In this document: piece after piece, positions 17,089-24,693 of the stretch
How the letters are laid out: every line of letters starts with the position of its first letter
Position numbering within the stretch: the first letter of the stretch is position 1
Source: Phycisphaerales bacterium
GTDB lineage: Bacteria > Planctomycetota > Phycisphaerae > UBA1845 > Fen-1342
Reading direction: 5' to 3'
Assembly: GCA_022839625.1 (NCBI GenBank)
Contig: JALHJL010000046.1
Span: 1-32,249 of the forward strand
DNA: 32,249 nucleotides
Notes under the pieces: generated by a model
What the model was told of the DNA's origin: nothing
What the model saw: only the letters and a program-made list of their open reading frames with translations
Database searches by the model: none
Position numbers and translations under genes: made by a program

Positions 17089-18285
17089 ATGCAGGATCTG
17101 ATCTACCTCGATAACGCCGCCACCAGCTTCCCCAAACCCCAGGAAGTCCACGACGCCGTCCGCGAGTTCTACAGCCACTTCGGCGTGAACCCCGGCCGGA
17201 CCGGCTGCGACCTGAGCCTGACCGCCGAGCAAATGATCCATGAGACGCGCAAGCGGCTGTCGGCGTTCTTCAACCCGAGCCTCGTCGCGGCGGGCAAGCC
17301 CAAAGACCCGAACCGGCTCGTGTTCACGATGAACGCGACGATGAGCCTGAATCTCATCATCAACGGCACACTCGGCCCCGGCGACCACGTTGTGACCACG
17401 ATGGTCGAGCACAACTCGGTGATTCGCCCGGTCAACCACAAGGTGCTCGAAGGCGCCCAGGCGACCTTCATCCGCCCCGACCCCGAGGGCTACCTCGATC
17501 CGCAGGACATCCGCAAAGCGATTCAGAAGAACACCAGGCTCGTCATCGTAAACCACGCGTCCAATGTCACCGGCGTGGTGCAGGACCTGGCCGCCATCGG
17601 TGCCGTCTGTCGCGAGGCCGGCGTGCCGCTGGCCGTCGACGCCGCCCAGACCGCCGGCGTCCTGCCCATCGACATGGCGGCCTGGAATATCAGCTTCCTC
17701 GCCTTCACCGGCCACAAGAGCCTGCTGGCCCCGACCGGCACGGGGGGCATCTGTGTCGCCGATGACGCCGAGATTCGCGGGACGATCTACGGCGGGACCG
17801 GCGTGCGCAGCGCCGACCCGTATCACCTGACCGAGTATCCGTATCGGCTGGAGGCGGGCACGCAGAACCTCGCGGGCATCGCCGGCCTCGCGGCGGGGCT
17901 GGACTGGATCGAGAAGCGCGGGCTCGACCGCATCTACGAGCACGAGATGCACCTGCTGCGTCTGCTCCAGGACGGGCTGGGGCAGGTTGAGGGCGTGACG
18001 ATTCGGGGGACCAGGCGGCTCACGGCCCGGGTGCCGACGCTGTCGGTGACGGTCGAGAATTACGACCCATCCGACATCGGGACGATCCTGGACGTGGATT
18101 TCGGGATTCAGACCCGCACCGGCCTCCATTGCGCGCCGCTCATCCACGAGCACATGGGGACTGCGCCGCGCGGGACGGTGCGGTTCTCGGTTGGCCCGTT
18201 CAGCACAGAGGCCCAGATCGCAACGACAGTCAAGGCCGTCGCCCAGGTAGCGGCCGACCGCTGTGCGCCCGTTGCGACTCCGTAG
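17089..18285 (+). CDS. Cysteine desulfurase family aminotransferase, class V
   Basis: This 398-residue PLP enzyme probably removes sulfur from cysteine (or selenium from selenocysteine) to give alanine and an enzyme-bound persulfide. The N-terminal block L-D-N-A-A-T-S-F-P-K-P is typical. Lys210 in F-T-G-H-K-S is the PLP Schiff-base Lys, and His156 and Asp184 lie at usual cofactor positions. Cys348 in T-G-L-H-C-A-P-L is the likely sulfur acceptor of the subgroup TIGR01977. The open frame starts far upstream. The ATG at 17089 has AAGGA 7 nt upstream and starts at the family N-terminus. The last 13 codons are odd: 19 bp here match the arm and flank of the twin-hairpin repeat. No Fe-S scaffold gene is nearby, so the sulfur recipient is unknown. 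Confidence 0.9.
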   Translation: MQDLIYLDNAATSFPKPQEVHDAVREFYSHFGVNPGRTGCDLSLTAEQMIHETRKRLSAFFNPSLVAAGKPKDPNRLVFTMNATMSLNLIINGTLGPGDHVVTTMVEHNSVIRPVNHKVLEGAQATFIRPDPEGYLDPQDIRKAIQKNTRLVIVNHASNVTGVVQDLAAIGAVCREAGVPLAVDAAQTAGVLPIDMAAWNISFLAFTGHKSLLAPTGTGGICVADDAEIRGTIYGGTGVRSADPYHLTEYPYRLEAGTQNLAGIAGLAAGLDWIEKRGLDRIYEHEMHLLRLLQDGLGQVEGVTIRGTRRLTARVPTLSVTVENYDPSDIGTILDVDFGIQTRTGLHCAPLIHEHMGTAPRGTVRFSVGPFSTEAQIATTVKAVAQVAADRCAPVATP

Positions 18286-18472
18286 GTGCCCGCTGCAAGA
18301 GGGGACCGGCTCCGCGCCGGCGGGCCTTCGCGGGAGCGCTGCAAAGTTCCCTCGTGGTGCACGTCGCCTTTTTCAACGGATTCCAGGGCCGTTTCCGGAA
18401 CCTCGTCGTGGCCGACCTCCTGGTCCGCCCGGGAGGGTGCAGCGATTCTCAACGGCCAACCGGGCGGTCGGC

Positions 18473-18928
18473 TCAGCGAGGCCGGCCGGGAGTGCCCACC
18501 ATCTCCTCAAGGATTTCCGCCGCCGAACGCACGAACTGCGGGCACAGCGTTTGGTGCAGCTTGCGATCCTGCGCCTTCCGGAAGCCCTCCGGCGTGCTGA
18601 GGTCGCAGCCCAGGAGGTCGCGGCAGACCGCACTGCCGTGGCGGGCCCCGAAGCGCGTGACCAACTCGCGGACGCGTTCGTACAGGGCGGCCTTCGCGCG
18701 CGGGTCGGTCGTGGTGTGTTCGCCGTAGCGCAGCCCGAGCACCACGATCGCCCCGGTCACGGCGCCGCACGTCTCACCCAGCCGCCCGATCCCGCCGCCA
18801 AACGGCGCGGCAATCCGTGCGGAATCCCGCTCGGACAGGCCCTCCTCTGGCCCGTACGCGCAGACTATCGCCTGGGCGCAGTTGTGGTGCTTGGAGAAGA
18901 GATCGAGGGCCTGCTGCGCTTTGCTCAC
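18473..18928 (-). CDS. C_GCAxxG_C_C family protein
   Basis: This 151-residue protein belongs to the Cys-rich C_GCAxxG_C_C family (PF09719), thought to be redox or metal-linked but without a firm function. The first Cys is in H-N-C-A-Q-A; the central block G-G-G-I-G-R-L-G-E-T-C-G-A-V-T-G-A follows, then C-R-D-L-L-G-C-D and a last Cys in T-L-C-P. The frame opens at an ATG at 18970 without a clear Shine-Dalgarno sequence. The GTG at 18928 has GAGG 5 nt upstream and gives the usual family start (S-K-A-Q-Q-A-L-D-L-F), so I prefer it. It is convergent with the cysteine desulfurase-like gene across 187 nt, which hints at sulfur or redox chemistry but is no proof. Confidence 0.85.
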   Translation of the reverse strand: MSKAQQALDLFSKHHNCAQAIVCAYGPEEGLSERDSARIAAPFGGGIGRLGETCGAVTGAIVVLGLRYGEHTTTDPRAKAALYERVRELVTRFGARHGSAVCRDLLGCDLSTPEGFRKAQDRKLHQTLCPQFVRSAAEILEEMVGTPGRPR

Positions 18929-19051
18929 AGTCGCCTCACCGAACTCTGCTGACGTCGTCTGCTTCCGCATGACTTGCTAACGTCGCAAAGGTATTGTACC
19001 GCGAGACCGGCCACGCCGGACGCGCGGCTGCCACTGCACGAGGCCAAGACC

Positions 19052-20050
19052 ATGAGCTCTCGCGTCACACGTCGGGAAGTGCTTCACACCGCCGGGCTCG
19101 CCGCCGCGTCGGCGTTGTTGGGCGGGCGGGCTGTGCCGGCCGCTTTCGCCGATCCGCCGCCCGCCGCGCAGCCGGACGCGCCGCGCCGGCCTGTGCTCCG
19201 CATCGCGCATCTGACCGATACTCACGTGCAGCCGGAGCGCAAGGCGGCGGAGGGACTCGCGGCGTGCCTCCGCCACGTTCAGAACCAGCCGGACAAGCCG
19301 GACCTGGTGCTGACGGGCGGCGATCTGGTGATGGATTCGTTCGAGGCCACGTTCGACCGCACGAAGCTCCAGTGGGAGCTCTTCACCCGCATCTTCAAGG
19401 ACGAGTGCGGCCTGCCGGTCGAGCACTGTCTCGGCAACCACGACATCTGGGGCTGGAACAAGAGCAAGAGCGGTGCGACCGGCGACGAGCCGCAGTACGG
19501 CAAGAAGTGGGCCCTGGAGGTGCTCGGCCTCGAAGCGCCGTACCGCAGCTTCGACCGCGCCGGCTGGCACTTCATCGTCCTCGACAGCGTAAGCCCGAAG
19601 GACGACGGCTACATCGGCCAGCTCGATGAGGCCCAGATGGAGTGGCTCCGGGCGGACCTCGCCCGCCTGCCCGCGGGCACGCCGGCCCTGGTGGTCTCGC
19701 ACATTCCGATCCTGGCGGCGTGCGTGCTGAGCGACCCGAAGGGCGCTGCCGAGAAGGAGGGCGAATGGCGGGTGTCGGGGAGCCTGATGCTGACGAACGG
19801 CCGGAAGATCCGCACGCTGTTCGCCGAGCGCGGCAACGTGAAGCTGTGTCTGAGCGGGCACATTCACCTGGTGGATCGGGTCGATTACGCGGGCGTGAGC
19901 TACGTGTGCGACGGGGCAGTCAGCGCCCGGTGGTGGCGCGGGCCGTACTACGAGTGCCGGGAGGGCTACGGGCGGATCGATCTGTACGCGGACGGGGCGT
20001 GGGAGCACCGGTACGTGCCGTACGAGTGGGAGGCGGAGAAGGAGGCGTAG
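19052..20050 (+). CDS. Tat-exported metallophosphoesterase
   Basis: This 332-residue calcineurin-like phosphoesterase probably acts outside the cytoplasm on a phosphomonoester or phosphodiester. The N-terminus has a twin-arginine signal (T-R-R-E-V-L at 6-11), a hydrophobic Ala-rich stretch and a probable cleavage site near A-F-A-D. The di-metal site is complete: D-T-H (56-58), G-G-D, G-N-H-D, a V-S-H-I-P segment and a C-terminal G-H-I-H. The frame opens at a TTG at 18974, but the ATG at 19052 has GAGG 8 nt upstream and places the Tat motif normally. The C-terminus is rich in Trp, Tyr and Glu. It is divergent from the C_GCAxxG_C_C gene. Purple-acid or UDP-sugar hydrolase-like activity is possible; the substrate is unknown. 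Confidence 0.9.
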   Translation: MSSRVTRREVLHTAGLAAASALLGGRAVPAAFADPPPAAQPDAPRRPVLRIAHLTDTHVQPERKAAEGLAACLRHVQNQPDKPDLVLTGGDLVMDSFEATFDRTKLQWELFTRIFKDECGLPVEHCLGNHDIWGWNKSKSGATGDEPQYGKKWALEVLGLEAPYRSFDRAGWHFIVLDSVSPKDDGYIGQLDEAQMEWLRADLARLPAGTPALVVSHIPILAACVLSDPKGAAEKEGEWRVSGSLMLTNGRKIRTLFAERGNVKLCLSGHIHLVDRVDYAGVSYVCDGAVSARWWRGPYYECREGYGRIDLYADGAWEHRYVPYEWEAEKEA

Positions 20051-20489
20051 GGTGGGGCGTTGCCCACGGCTCGCGGCTCGCCGCCAGGGGCAAGCGCGTT
20101 CTTGGGGCCGGCAGGCGAAGATGGCCAAGATGGCCAAGTGTTGACACTCCTCTGTTGGCATCCTTCCGGCGGGGTTGGGTGAGGCCGCTTATTATCAGAC
20201 GAACGGATGCGGGGTTGGCAATCTTGGCTACTGGGGCCGTGCCAGCGTGTCGAGTTTGCAGTTGTCAAAGAGCCGATCGCGGGCTGGCGCTTGCGGGGCG
20301 CGGAACAGCGCCGCGCGCGTGCAGCGCAGGGTAAGTATTCACCGTTGCGGCGCAGAGGCACAAACGGACGGCGAGTTTGTCGGAGAATGGCGCGCGCGGG
20401 GCGGGGATTGGCGGGGAAACGGGGAGTGGGAGCGGGCACGCAGTGGGGTGGGGATTGTCGGTCGGGGGCAACGCGGGGGCCCAAGCGCA
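20051..20489. other. Gene-free stretch between phosphoesterase and SIR2 genes
   Basis: No credible gene is seen in these 439 bases. It holds a small hairpin just after the phosphoesterase stop (GTGGG 20052-20056, CCCAC 20063-20067), a tandem GATGGCCAA pair at about 20119-20136, and a dense run of G-tracts at 20398-20479. Open frames here are products of the GC content. Confidence 0.6.
20398..20479 (+). other. Cluster of ten G-runs (G-quadruplex candidate)
   Basis: The plus strand has runs of 3-5 G at 20398, 20403, 20413, 20421, 20428, 20434, 20445, 20450, 20464 and 20475. Loops are mostly 1-10 nt, which satisfies the usual G-quadruplex pattern more than once. It begins 10 nt past the SIR2-like stop, on the template strand for that gene, so it may affect termination or mRNA end formation. 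Confidence 0.6.
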
Positions 20490-21767
20490 TCAGCAAACGG
20501 GGTCGGGTTCGCGGTGGCCGTCCGTCGACTGCACGGCGCCGAGGTAGTCCTCGATGGAGGCGAAAGTCGCAATCCCCGCGGCCTCGCTACTCAGCTTGCG
20601 CTGGACGCGCGGCGAGAGGCATTCCCAGAGCCGGTCGGCGGCTTCGTGGCACCCTTTGTCGCCTTTGTTGACGACGCAGACCTGGCCGACGCCGGCAATT
20701 CCCGTTGGGAACCAGTCTTCGGATGCGGCCCGCACCAGCGACCTTAGCTGCATATCCGTCGGCGCGAAGGAAACGCCGATGAAGACCCACCGGGGTGCGC
20801 GGCTGAGTGCACGAAACGCTTGGAGCCACATTAGCCTGAGCTTGGGGAAGCGATCGAACGGCTTAGTTGCGACGGGGGGGATAATGACGGTCTCCGGAAG
20901 ACTGCCGCACACGGAGCAGCGGCCCGCTTCGGAACTCTCGGCCGCGTCTGAGCCCGGTCGGTCGGTCGATTCGATGTACCAGTGGTTGGGACAGATTGGT
21001 CTCGGGCAAGATCGCCAGTTCAGCGAGCCGTGTAGCTTCGCGTAGAAGCCTCGTCCCTCGACCCCGACCTGTTGGAGCATTCTCGGACCGGTTTGGTGGC
21101 CCGGAGAGGGCAAACCGAGGTAGTAATGCAAGACGTCAACGCGGGGATCCCAGACGCCGTGCTTGTCTCGGCGTTGGCCTCGGTGGTGCTCGATGATGGT
21201 GTCATAGTTGAGCGTTACGATTGAATCGCGGACACGCTGGGTTTCGAGCAAGGCCTGTACGAGGGGACACTCATCATCGCGGCCTTCCGGCACGCGTAAG
21301 CGAAGGCAGATGTAGAGCAGCAGGAGCTGGTAGTCGCGTCCGAGGTCCGATCCCTCAGGTGCCGGGTGAAGAGGGATGCCGTCGGGACGGATGCGCCGCA
21401 GATCGGAAGCTTTGAATGGAAGTTCCCGATCGACTAGCGCAGGGTCTCGCGTGCTCCATGGTTGCCCGATGCCCGCACTGCGCTCATAGAGATCGCTCAT
21501 GATGGATTCAAGGTCCAACGATCTCAGTTCGCCGTACCTCGCTTCCAGTCTCGAGAGAAGTTGCGGTAGGTCTGGATGATCCGAAACGCGGATTGTGCCC
21601 TTCTGGTTCAGCGCGTTGCAGCAGTAGATGAGCGCATCAGGTGATAGAAAGCCTTCGGCTGTGGGAAGGCGGTACCGGCTGGCTGCGCTGAAACCAGCGC
21701 CGAGGAAGTAGCAGATCTCGGACGCCGGGGGTATCGGCCGGAGGTTGTCCTTTACCGTCGGAGCCAT
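20490..21767 (-). CDS. SIR2-like (NAD-binding) protein, possible defence effector
   Basis: This 425-residue protein has a SIR2-like fold. The NAD-binding loop G-A-G-F-S is at 23-27, T-L-N-Y-D (Asn187) stands for the sirtuin catalytic T-Q-N-x-D, K-L-H-G-S-L-N-W carries the candidate catalytic His246, and G-V-S-F-A-P-T-D at 331-338 resembles the later NAD-contacting segment. Cys254, Cys259, Cys284 and Cys287 form a likely zinc site. Such proteins are often NADases in antiphage systems, but stand-alone forms vary. The frame opens at 21935. The ATG at 21767 lies just before the fold but has only a weak ribosome site, so the start is uncertain (an alternative is 21821). Base composition looks less GC-rich than that of the neighbours, hinting at transfer. 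No partner gene is adjacent. Confidence 0.8.
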   Translation of the reverse strand: MAPTVKDNLRPIPPASEICYFLGAGFSAASRYRLPTAEGFLSPDALIYCCNALNQKGTIRVSDHPDLPQLLSRLEARYGELRSLDLESIMSDLYERSAGIGQPWSTRDPALVDRELPFKASDLRRIRPDGIPLHPAPEGSDLGRDYQLLLLYICLRLRVPEGRDDECPLVQALLETQRVRDSIVTLNYDTIIEHHRGQRRDKHGVWDPRVDVLHYYLGLPSPGHQTGPRMLQQVGVEGRGFYAKLHGSLNWRSCPRPICPNHWYIESTDRPGSDAAESSEAGRCSVCGSLPETVIIPPVATKPFDRFPKLRLMWLQAFRALSRAPRWVFIGVSFAPTDMQLRSLVRAASEDWFPTGIAGVGQVCVVNKGDKGCHEAADRLWECLSPRVQRKLSSEAAGIATFASIEDYLGAVQSTDGHREPDPVC

Positions 21768-22233
21768 AGCTGTTAGCCCTGAGCGCTCCAGTCTAACTCG
21801 CGTACGGCTACCGGCTATCATGAAACTCGTCAAGGCAAACTGCGGGGCCGGGCGTTGCCATGGTGCCCGGGGTGATCGCTGTCGGACGGTCGCGGTTCGG
21901 ATCGGCGGGTGTTGAAGGCGCACCCGCGGCTGCAATCGTGTGCGCGGTCCGGACCGCGGCCGTGATCCGCCGTGGCGGGCACGCTCCGGCGGGCCGGTAC
22001 GTCATGCCCGAATGGCCTCCGGACGGACCTTGTTGATGAAGGGCGAGTTGCCAGCGCGCCATTCCGTTTCCTCGGCGAACGCCCGGGTGACCTTGCCTGG
22101 GTATCTTGCCGACAGATCGGGTGAAAATGCGATCAGGTATCAAGAACGGCCTCCGGGGCGCAGCCAAAAGCTCGTGGCCGCCGGCTGGCAGTAACCCGGA
22201 CACGTGGAGTACGCGAGCTCAAGAAGTGCACCC
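21768..22233. other. Gene-free stretch with a 16-bp perfect palindrome
   Basis: These 466 bases hold no convincing gene; a 131-codon minus frame has no start signal or family look. CGCGGTCCGGACCGCG at 21943-21958 is a perfect palindrome without a loop. It might be an operator for the SIR2-like gene. A promoter could not be picked out. Confidence 0.45.
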
Positions 22234-23214
22234 TCACGGCTTCACGTCAATCTCGACGGTATTCGAAGGAAACCGCTGGCGCGCGAGGCCGTTATCCACG
22301 CCGAGCGCGTCGCCCACCTCCAGACCATGGCCATTGAACTGGACCCGGTAGTTGCCGGGCTTGGTCAGGTCGTACTGCTTTGCGATATCGAGCGCGTCGA
22401 ACAGGACGGCCGTCTCACCCGCCCGAATGGCCCGGGGAGCCCCCTGAGTCTGAACTGGGCCCGCCGTGTAAGGTACGGTCCGGCCATCCTCGAACGTAAT
22501 CGTCATGTGCGCGTTGACCGCCACCTGCTGCTTGTCGTACGACAACTCGTACGGCCCCGCGTTGACCAGCTCCAGCCGAAACGGCATCGGCTGCCCCAGC
22601 CGATACTCGTCTTGCAGGGCGATCAGTTGCGTTCGCAGCCCCGTGAGCTTGGGCTCCAGCCGCTTCCACTTCGCATCTGCCTCCTCCTTCTGACGCCGCT
22701 GGCGCGCGATATCCTGCTTCGTCCACTCCGCGACCGACACCTCCGGCAAGTCAACGAGCCACGCCCCGGCGGTCCTTTCGAGCGACCACGGCCAGCTCAC
22801 CGTCTCCTCGCCCGACGGCTGGGGGAGCCGCAGAAAGAAGTCCAGGCGCACGGGCTCCTGCTTGTCGTCGATGAGTTCTACCTTCCCCCCACAGCTTCGG
22901 TAGCTGGACTCTGCCAGCAGCGCCTCGATAGGTACGCAGTCTCGAAGGTACTCCGCCTCAGAAGGGTATCCGCGCGCGCGGGCCCGCGTCGCCGCGGTGC
23001 AGCACGACACCGCCGTGCCCCAGTCGGCCTCGCGCAGCGCCTGCCGGAACATGTCCAGCGCGGCGATGGCCGCTGGCGGCAGCGCTCGGCGCTCCCCCTG
23101 TTTGCCTACCTGCCGGGTGGTCGGCGACGAGGCCGGAGGCTGAGCCGGGGCGTCACCTGCGGCCCACCACGGAATCGCGAACGCCAACACCATCCGCACG
23201 AGTACCGGATTCAC
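22234..23214 (-). CDS. Secreted protein of unknown function
   Basis: I do not recognise this 326-residue protein. A signal peptide is clear (hydrophobic V-L-A-F-A-I-P-W-W, cleavage near A-P-A/Q). Residues 45-180 are a mixed region with three Cys, resembling small alpha/beta accessory domains. At about 180-210 lies a charged coiled-coil-like helix (Q-R-R-Q-K-E-E-A-D-A-K-W). The C-terminal 115 residues look like one beta-sandwich: F-R-L-E-L-V-N-A-G, then a G-E-T-A-V-L-F turn and a final Y-R-V-Q-F strand. The frame opens at 23487, but the GTG at 23214 has GGGAGG 7 nt upstream and starts the signal peptide. A 10-bp-stem hairpin lies just upstream of the ribosome site. It is divergent from the other secreted unknown. 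Confidence 0.72.
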   Translation of the reverse strand: MNPVLVRMVLAFAIPWWAAGDAPAQPPASSPTTRQVGKQGERRALPPAAIAALDMFRQALREADWGTAVSCCTAATRARARGYPSEAEYLRDCVPIEALLAESSYRSCGGKVELIDDKQEPVRLDFFLRLPQPSGEETVSWPWSLERTAGAWLVDLPEVSVAEWTKQDIARQRRQKEEADAKWKRLEPKLTGLRTQLIALQDEYRLGQPMPFRLELVNAGPYELSYDKQQVAVNAHMTITFEDGRTVPYTAGPVQTQGAPRAIRAGETAVLFDALDIAKQYDLTKPGNYRVQFNGHGLEVGDALGVDNGLARQRFPSNTVEIDVKP

Positions 23215-23237
23215 AGTTCGTCCTCCCAACCGCGAAG

Positions 23238-23260
23238 AGGACACACGTCTCGTGTGTCCT
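23238..23260 (-). promoter_or_regulatory. Perfect 10-bp stem hairpin in the leader of the secreted-protein gene
   Basis: AGGACACACG (23238-23247) and CGTGTGTCCT (23251-23260) pair perfectly around a 3-nt loop. The hairpin sits 11 nt upstream of the GGAGG ribosome site and 23 nt before the GTG start. It may be an operator, a translational control hairpin or a dispersed repeat. The remaining 23261-23494 shows no gene. Confidence 0.45.
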
Positions 23261-23494
23261 GACGCCGCCGCAAACGGCTGTACGGCGCCGACTCGACGTC
23301 CTTCCTGGTCGCCCAAAGGGACAGCGACGTCGTCAGTCGGCATGGCCCGCTCCTGCCACGGAAGCCCTAACAAGTCGCAGGATAGCGCAGGGCGGCGGTG
23401 CCGTCTACCTCCCGCGGCAGGCTCCACTTGCCGTACGGGCTCCAAGAGTCCGATCGTTGCCCCCTGCGAACGTGATGCTCCTGGCACTCATTGC

Positions 23495-23524
23495 TTGCCC
23501 GCCGGCGCGCGGACTGGGTAAGAT
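23495..23524 (+). promoter_or_regulatory. Possible promoter of the 23574 gene
   Basis: TTGCCC (23495-23500) and TAAGAT (23519-23524) are 18 nt apart and end 49 nt before the ATG. Confidence 0.3.
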
Positions 23525-23573
23525 TCCATCCGTGACGCGGGACCCCGGTTCAGACTCTGCGAGGTAGGCTGCA

Positions 23574-24614
23574 ATGTTCCCAATGGATGTGCGAAGCATG
23601 TTAAAGACGGCGGCGGTAATCTGCGTGGCAGCCCTGTGGCTCCCGCGGGCAGACGCACAGGTTCCGGTGCAGAAGATCAAGGAGGCCGCCCGCGAAGCGA
23701 AAGACGCGGTGACCCACAAGGATCAGCAGAAGGACGCACCCAAGACCGAGGCCGAGCCCGCGGCGGCGGCCGGGGGACAGATCGTCTTCTCCACGGTGCC
23801 CATCGACCCCGACAAGCCCGAGAACCTCGCCACGAGCTTCAAGAGCGGCGAGTACATCTACGGGCTGATCCAGGTGGAGAAGACCTGGCGCGATCTGCTG
23901 GGCAAGGGCAACAAGTCGGCTACCAAAATCGAGGTGCCGATCGACATGCTCATCGACGGCGAAACCGTCGATTTTCAGTACATCCACATCGAGAAGCCCG
24001 AGGCGATCGACAGCAAGTACCTGGTGTTCGACGTCGCGCCCGAGCCGGACAAGATGACCGCCTACAAGACGCCGGGCTTCACCTACGCCGAGGGCAAGGG
24101 CCGCCGCAAGATCGGGCCGGACACGTACACGTTCAACCTGGCCGAAATGAAGGCCGGCAAGCACACCGTGCGGTTCCAGGTGCGGAGCTACGGCGACATC
24201 TTCTCGGCCGGCGAGTTCACGATCGAAGGCGAGGATTACAAGTTCTACGCCGAGCTGCGCGAGAAGGTGCTGCAAGAGGCGTTCGCGGTCGCGACGATGC
24301 CCAAGGCCGGCATGGTCAACAAGGAGCTGGAAGACGAGATGCGCAGGCTCCTCGAGAACGCCGGCTGGAAGGACATCCGCAAGCTGGTCATCAGGGACAA
24401 GGACTGGTGGCTGGACCGCGCGAGCGGGGGCGACTCGCCGATCGTGTCGCGCCACCTGGGCGCGGCGGTGGCGGCCAAGGCGGACGACGGCAGCTTCTAC
24501 TGGTGCATCTGCACGTTCCACCAGCAACGCCGGCTGGACGGGTCGTATGGTCCGCTAGAACTGACACACACCGGCGACAAGAAGCCGATCCTCGAGGAAA
24601 ACATCGACAAGTAA
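23574..24614 (+). CDS. Secreted protein of unknown function
   Basis: I do not recognise this 346-residue protein. It has a signal peptide (hydrophobic V-I-C-V-A-A-L-W-L, cleavage at A-D-A/Q near residue 29). A charged, Lys/Glu-rich and Ala-rich linker (30-67) suggests a flexible tether. A beta-rich domain follows at about 68-220 (S-G-E-Y-I-Y-G-L-I-Q-V and K-H-T-V-R-F-Q-V-R-S-Y-G strands), and a C-terminal alpha/beta part at about 225-346 with D-K-D-W-W-L-D-R and F-Y-W-C-I-C-T-F. GAGG lies 9 nt before the first ATG; ATG codons at 23583 and 23598 are alternatives. It is divergent from the 22234 gene and convergent with glnS. The Lys/Asp/Glu content is higher than in neighbouring exported proteins. 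Confidence 0.75.
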   Translation: MFPMDVRSMLKTAAVICVAALWLPRADAQVPVQKIKEAAREAKDAVTHKDQQKDAPKTEAEPAAAAGGQIVFSTVPIDPDKPENLATSFKSGEYIYGLIQVEKTWRDLLGKGNKSATKIEVPIDMLIDGETVDFQYIHIEKPEAIDSKYLVFDVAPEPDKMTAYKTPGFTYAEGKGRRKIGPDTYTFNLAEMKAGKHTVRFQVRSYGDIFSAGEFTIEGEDYKFYAELREKVLQEAFAVATMPKAGMVNKELEDEMRRLLENAGWKDIRKLVIRDKDWWLDRASGGDSPIVSRHLGAAVAAKADDGSFYWCICTFHQQRRLDGSYGPLELTHTGDKKPILEENIDK

Positions 24615-24693
24615 TCCCTACGGCGCGTCGCAGCACCAGACCAACGGCGGACACCGAGATTGGCCTCCGCGCATCAAGCGCAGCGGTCCCGCA

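Noticed and set aside
15021..17114. 697-codon plus-strand frame across the receiver and mutase genes
   Set aside because: It covers two well-supported minus-strand genes in antisense and has no recognisable domain.
20175..20747. 190-codon plus-strand frame
   Set aside because: It runs through the G-run cluster and the antisense of the SIR2-like gene; no start signal or family.
21808..22203. 131-codon minus-strand frame upstream of the SIR2-like gene
   Set aside because: Pro/Arg-rich, no ribosome site, no recognisable fold.
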